From Methylococcales bacterium (lineage in GTDB: Bacteria; Pseudomonadota; Gammaproteobacteria; Methylococcales; Methylomonadaceae), in NCBI GenBank assembly GCA_026399095.1, contig JAPLRP010000057.1, positions 1 through 47,593 on the forward strand: a stretch of DNA of 47,593 bases, read 5' to 3'. The translations under genes and the position numbers were made by a program. Below the pieces are notes generated by a model. The model was not told the origin of the DNA. It did not search any database and saw nothing but the letters and a program-made list of their open reading frames with translations. Positions 45,643-47,593 of this stretch are shown here, in pieces. The stretch's first letter is position 1. The number at the start of each line of letters is the position of its first letter.

Positions 45643-47592
45643 CTAATAGACTTGGGTATAGCTTTCCCTGACTTCTTTTAACTCCATGGCGATTTCTCTA
45701 CGTATACGAAAGTCACGCCTGGAATGGGCGATGTTGTAAGGGATTTTGGGGTTTCTTTCATATTTTACTGCTGTACGAACAAGACCTATCCATTGCCTGT
45801 CGTTATCTTCCATTTCTTTAAAGCGATTACGAATCCGCTCTAATTCCTGATTACAATAAGTAACAAAACCAGCGGCATAAAAAACGCTATTTTTTAAATA
45901 ATCTTTTAAAGCAGCCAAATCACCGTTTATTTCTTCAACGACCTGATCAAAATTATTAGGTTCCGGTAATTTTTCCTGGTCTTCCATTTTCTTTCGGGCT
46001 TGATTGGCTTGATCAGCCGCTGAGCCATTAGCCGCATCTTGGCCAATGGCCGCTTTAATGGCTGTTTTAACGGTTCTACCCACGACAGCAGGCACTGAAT
46101 CGTTATTTGACCACAAGCCATAACGCAAGTAATGAGTAACGTCTTGTTTGTTCATGTCTGCACCCTGATAAAAAGCTTCCAGCGTTTTAATCTCGGCAGA
46201 GCGCTCATTCAATAACCGCTCACGCGCTTGTAAGGGTTTAGCAATAAACGCTTCTACAGCAACACGACCAAATCTTAAAAACAATACCTGAAAACCATGC
46301 CGTATGCGGGCTTGCTCGATACTTTCGTCTGTATTCAACAAGGTTTTACGGACTTCTTCGGTTTCCCAAAGCAGTGATTGTGTTTTTTGAACAATTTGAT
46401 CAATCAGTACTTGTAAAGATTGTGCCAATTGATCTGTCAATTCGGTTTCAAATTTTTGCTGAATTTCTCTAAAGAGCTCTTCGCGGATTTTATAGTTACC
46501 TTCACGAGGATCAGGCATTGAGATGGTTCTGCCGGCCGTATAAATACGCTTTAGCTCATCCATTTGACCGGTTGTAAGATTGGATAACAAGGCGTCAATT
46601 TTTTCATCATACGCCGCGTGCAAGGTTGCCAACTCATGATGTTCTGCACCCAAGGCATCGGCTTCTTTACGTCCTTGAATACTTTCGGCATACCAGACAT
46701 CAAAATCTTTTTTGATGCGCTGCCATTCTCGCCCCCACCATTGGTTAAACTCTTTACCCAGAAGATCATCTTCTTCTACATCACCATCCGCTATGGCACC
46801 ATAGACTGGCTCCAGTTTAAGTAGAACATCACCGGCATACTGTCGCATATTGTTAACCAAAGCATCACAACGTTTTTGCAACACTTCGGCTCGTTCATGA
46901 TCAATATAATGATTGACAGTGTCTTTTAAGATCAGAATACCGTCAGTGATACCTATTTTCTTTAGTTTTAATTTGTCATCTGCGCTTTTATTGCGCCTTA
47001 GAGTATCTTCTGAGGGTATTCCAAACTCTACCAAATGTGCGCGTGCACAAACTGGAATCATTCGTCGTTCTGGAACAGCCGGCCAATAATTGCGGTGTTT
47101 TTCCAATGTTTCCCTAAAATCAATTTGATCATCCAAGGCATCAGCTTGAGTCAGTACTACAAATATCTTGTCTGACACTTTAATGCTGGGGTCTTCTGAA
47201 TCAGCAATCAGTAATATCTCTTTTTCCGGCCCTGTAATGGAAGGCTGCTTCATTTCTTTTGCATAAATTATCGCATCGCATCCTTTTAAACGATCAATGG
47301 CTTGATCGGAATGCATCTGAATGCCTGAGTTAAATCCAGGCACATCATGAAAAACGATATCTCTATCGCTTCTTAAACGAACTGTTTTAAGTTGAATACG
47401 CTTAATAGCTAAAGACTGGGCACGATTTTTAAATATCGCAGATTGTAATTGTTCATTAACTTCACTAATGTCTATAAAGCTTTGTGTATAGCCATTTTTT
47501 TGTTTGGTAAATTCATGAATAGCTGAAAGATTTTTTTCAGTATCATCAAAGTCTTCTTGAATCTCTTTTCTTTCTTTATCATTCAGCGTTCG
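45643..47592 (-). CDS. Dynamin-like large GTPase, N-terminal part outside the window
   Basis: The frame is open from the right edge to the stop at 45643, giving at least 649 residues. The P-loop (G1) must lie beyond the edge. G3 is seen as DVPG (in IVFHDVPGFNSGIQ) and G4 as TQAD (in FVVLTQADALDD). A long helical region follows with many charged residues and heptads, typical of the stalk of bacterial dynamins. A hydrophobic, alanine-rich stretch sits near residue 475 (VGRTVKTAIKAAIGQDAANG). A GTG at 47343 is not the true start: it is the valine of DVPG. Bacterial dynamins remodel or repair membranes and some act in phage defence; the role here is open. Confidence 0.82.
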   Translation of the reverse strand, partial: RTLNDKERKEIQEDFDDTEKNLSAIHEFTKQKNGYTQSFIDISEVNEQLQSAIFKNRAQSLAIKRIQLKTVRLRSDRDIVFHDVPGFNSGIQMHSDQAIDRLKGCDAIIYAKEMKQPSITGPEKEILLIADSEDPSIKVSDKIFVVLTQADALDDQIDFRETLEKHRNYWPAVPERRMIPVCARAHLVEFGIPSEDTLRRNKSADDKLKLKKIGITDGILILKDTVNHYIDHERAEVLQKRCDALVNNMRQYAGDVLLKLEPVYGAIADGDVEEDDLLGKEFNQWWGREWQRIKKDFDVWYAESIQGRKEADALGAEHHELATLHAAYDEKIDALLSNLTTGQMDELKRIYTAGRTISMPDPREGNYKIREELFREIQQKFETELTDQLAQSLQVLIDQIVQKTQSLLWETEEVRKTLLNTDESIEQARIRHGFQVLFLRFGRVAVEAFIAKPLQARERLLNERSAEIKTLEAFYQGADMNKQDVTHYLRYGLWSNNDSVPAVVGRTVKTAIKAAIGQDAANGSAADQANQARKKMEDQEKLPEPNNFDQVVEEINGDLAALKDYLKNSVFYAAGFVTYCNQELERIRNRFKEMEDNDRQWIGLVRTAVKYERNPKIPYNIAHSRRDFRIRREIAMELKEVRESYTQVY

Positions 47593-47593
47593 A

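Noticed and set aside
47341-47343. GTG 47343 as start of the dynamin-like gene
   Set aside because: This codon is the valine of the G3 motif DVPG; the frame stays open to the window edge, so the gene begins outside.

Overview
The window reads as chromosomal DNA of a Gram-negative gammaproteobacterium with moderately low GC. The best guess is a methanotroph-like lineage (Methylococcales or a neighbour), but no marker gene in the window proves this. The evidence for a gammaproteobacterium is the order of the housekeeping genes (prfB-lysS; ndk-rlmN-pilW-hisS-yfgM-bamB-der; tgt-yajC-secD-secF) together with outer-membrane genes (bamB, exbB/exbD) and a Na+-pumping decarboxylase (oadGAB).

Positions 1-4.8 kb hold the end of a small ribbon-helix-helix protein, an orphan ParA ATPase, prfB with its programmed +1 frameshift, lysS and gloB. 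Positions 4.8-9.3 kb carry the oxaloacetate decarboxylase operon (oadG, oadA, oadB) and tpx. Positions 9.3-20.7 kb are a dense minus-strand housekeeping block: tgt, yajC, secD, secF (protein export); ndk, rlmN, pilW, hisS, yfgM, bamB and der (nucleotides, rRNA and tRNA charging, type IV pili, outer-membrane assembly, ribosome assembly). rodZ and ispG, which usually lie between pilW and hisS, are absent. Positions 21-27 kb carry kup (K+ uptake), a DedA membrane protein, an ExbB/ExbD energy-transducing pair, and htpG behind a good heat-shock (sigma-32) promoter.

Positions 27.1-42.0 kb are a large minus-strand surface-glycan cluster. In transcription order it encodes a two-domain GT2 glycosyltransferase, a sulfotransferase-like protein with a duplicated C-terminal repeat, an overlapping trio (GT-C-like membrane protein, unknown membrane-anchored protein, polyprenyl-phosphate-type GT2), a GT4 glycosyltransferase, a SAM methyltransferase, a flippase-like multi-spanning protein, a MntA/HepT-type toxin-antitoxin pair, three more GT2 enzymes and an atypical SDR. 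A divergent GT4 gene with a coiled-coil tail (42.4-44.0 kb) closes the cluster. Together these could build, modify and tailor a cell-surface polysaccharide or glycan. No wzx, wzy or nucleotide-sugar synthesis genes are in the window.

Positions 44.0-45.6 kb are the least explained part. A degenerate tandem array of about 15 units with a strict 20-21-base period is followed by two hairpins and then a broken gene (one frameshift and one in-frame amber) of a family I cannot name. The window ends inside a large dynamin-like GTPase gene on the minus strand.

No tRNA, rRNA, CRISPR array or intact insertion sequence was recognised.
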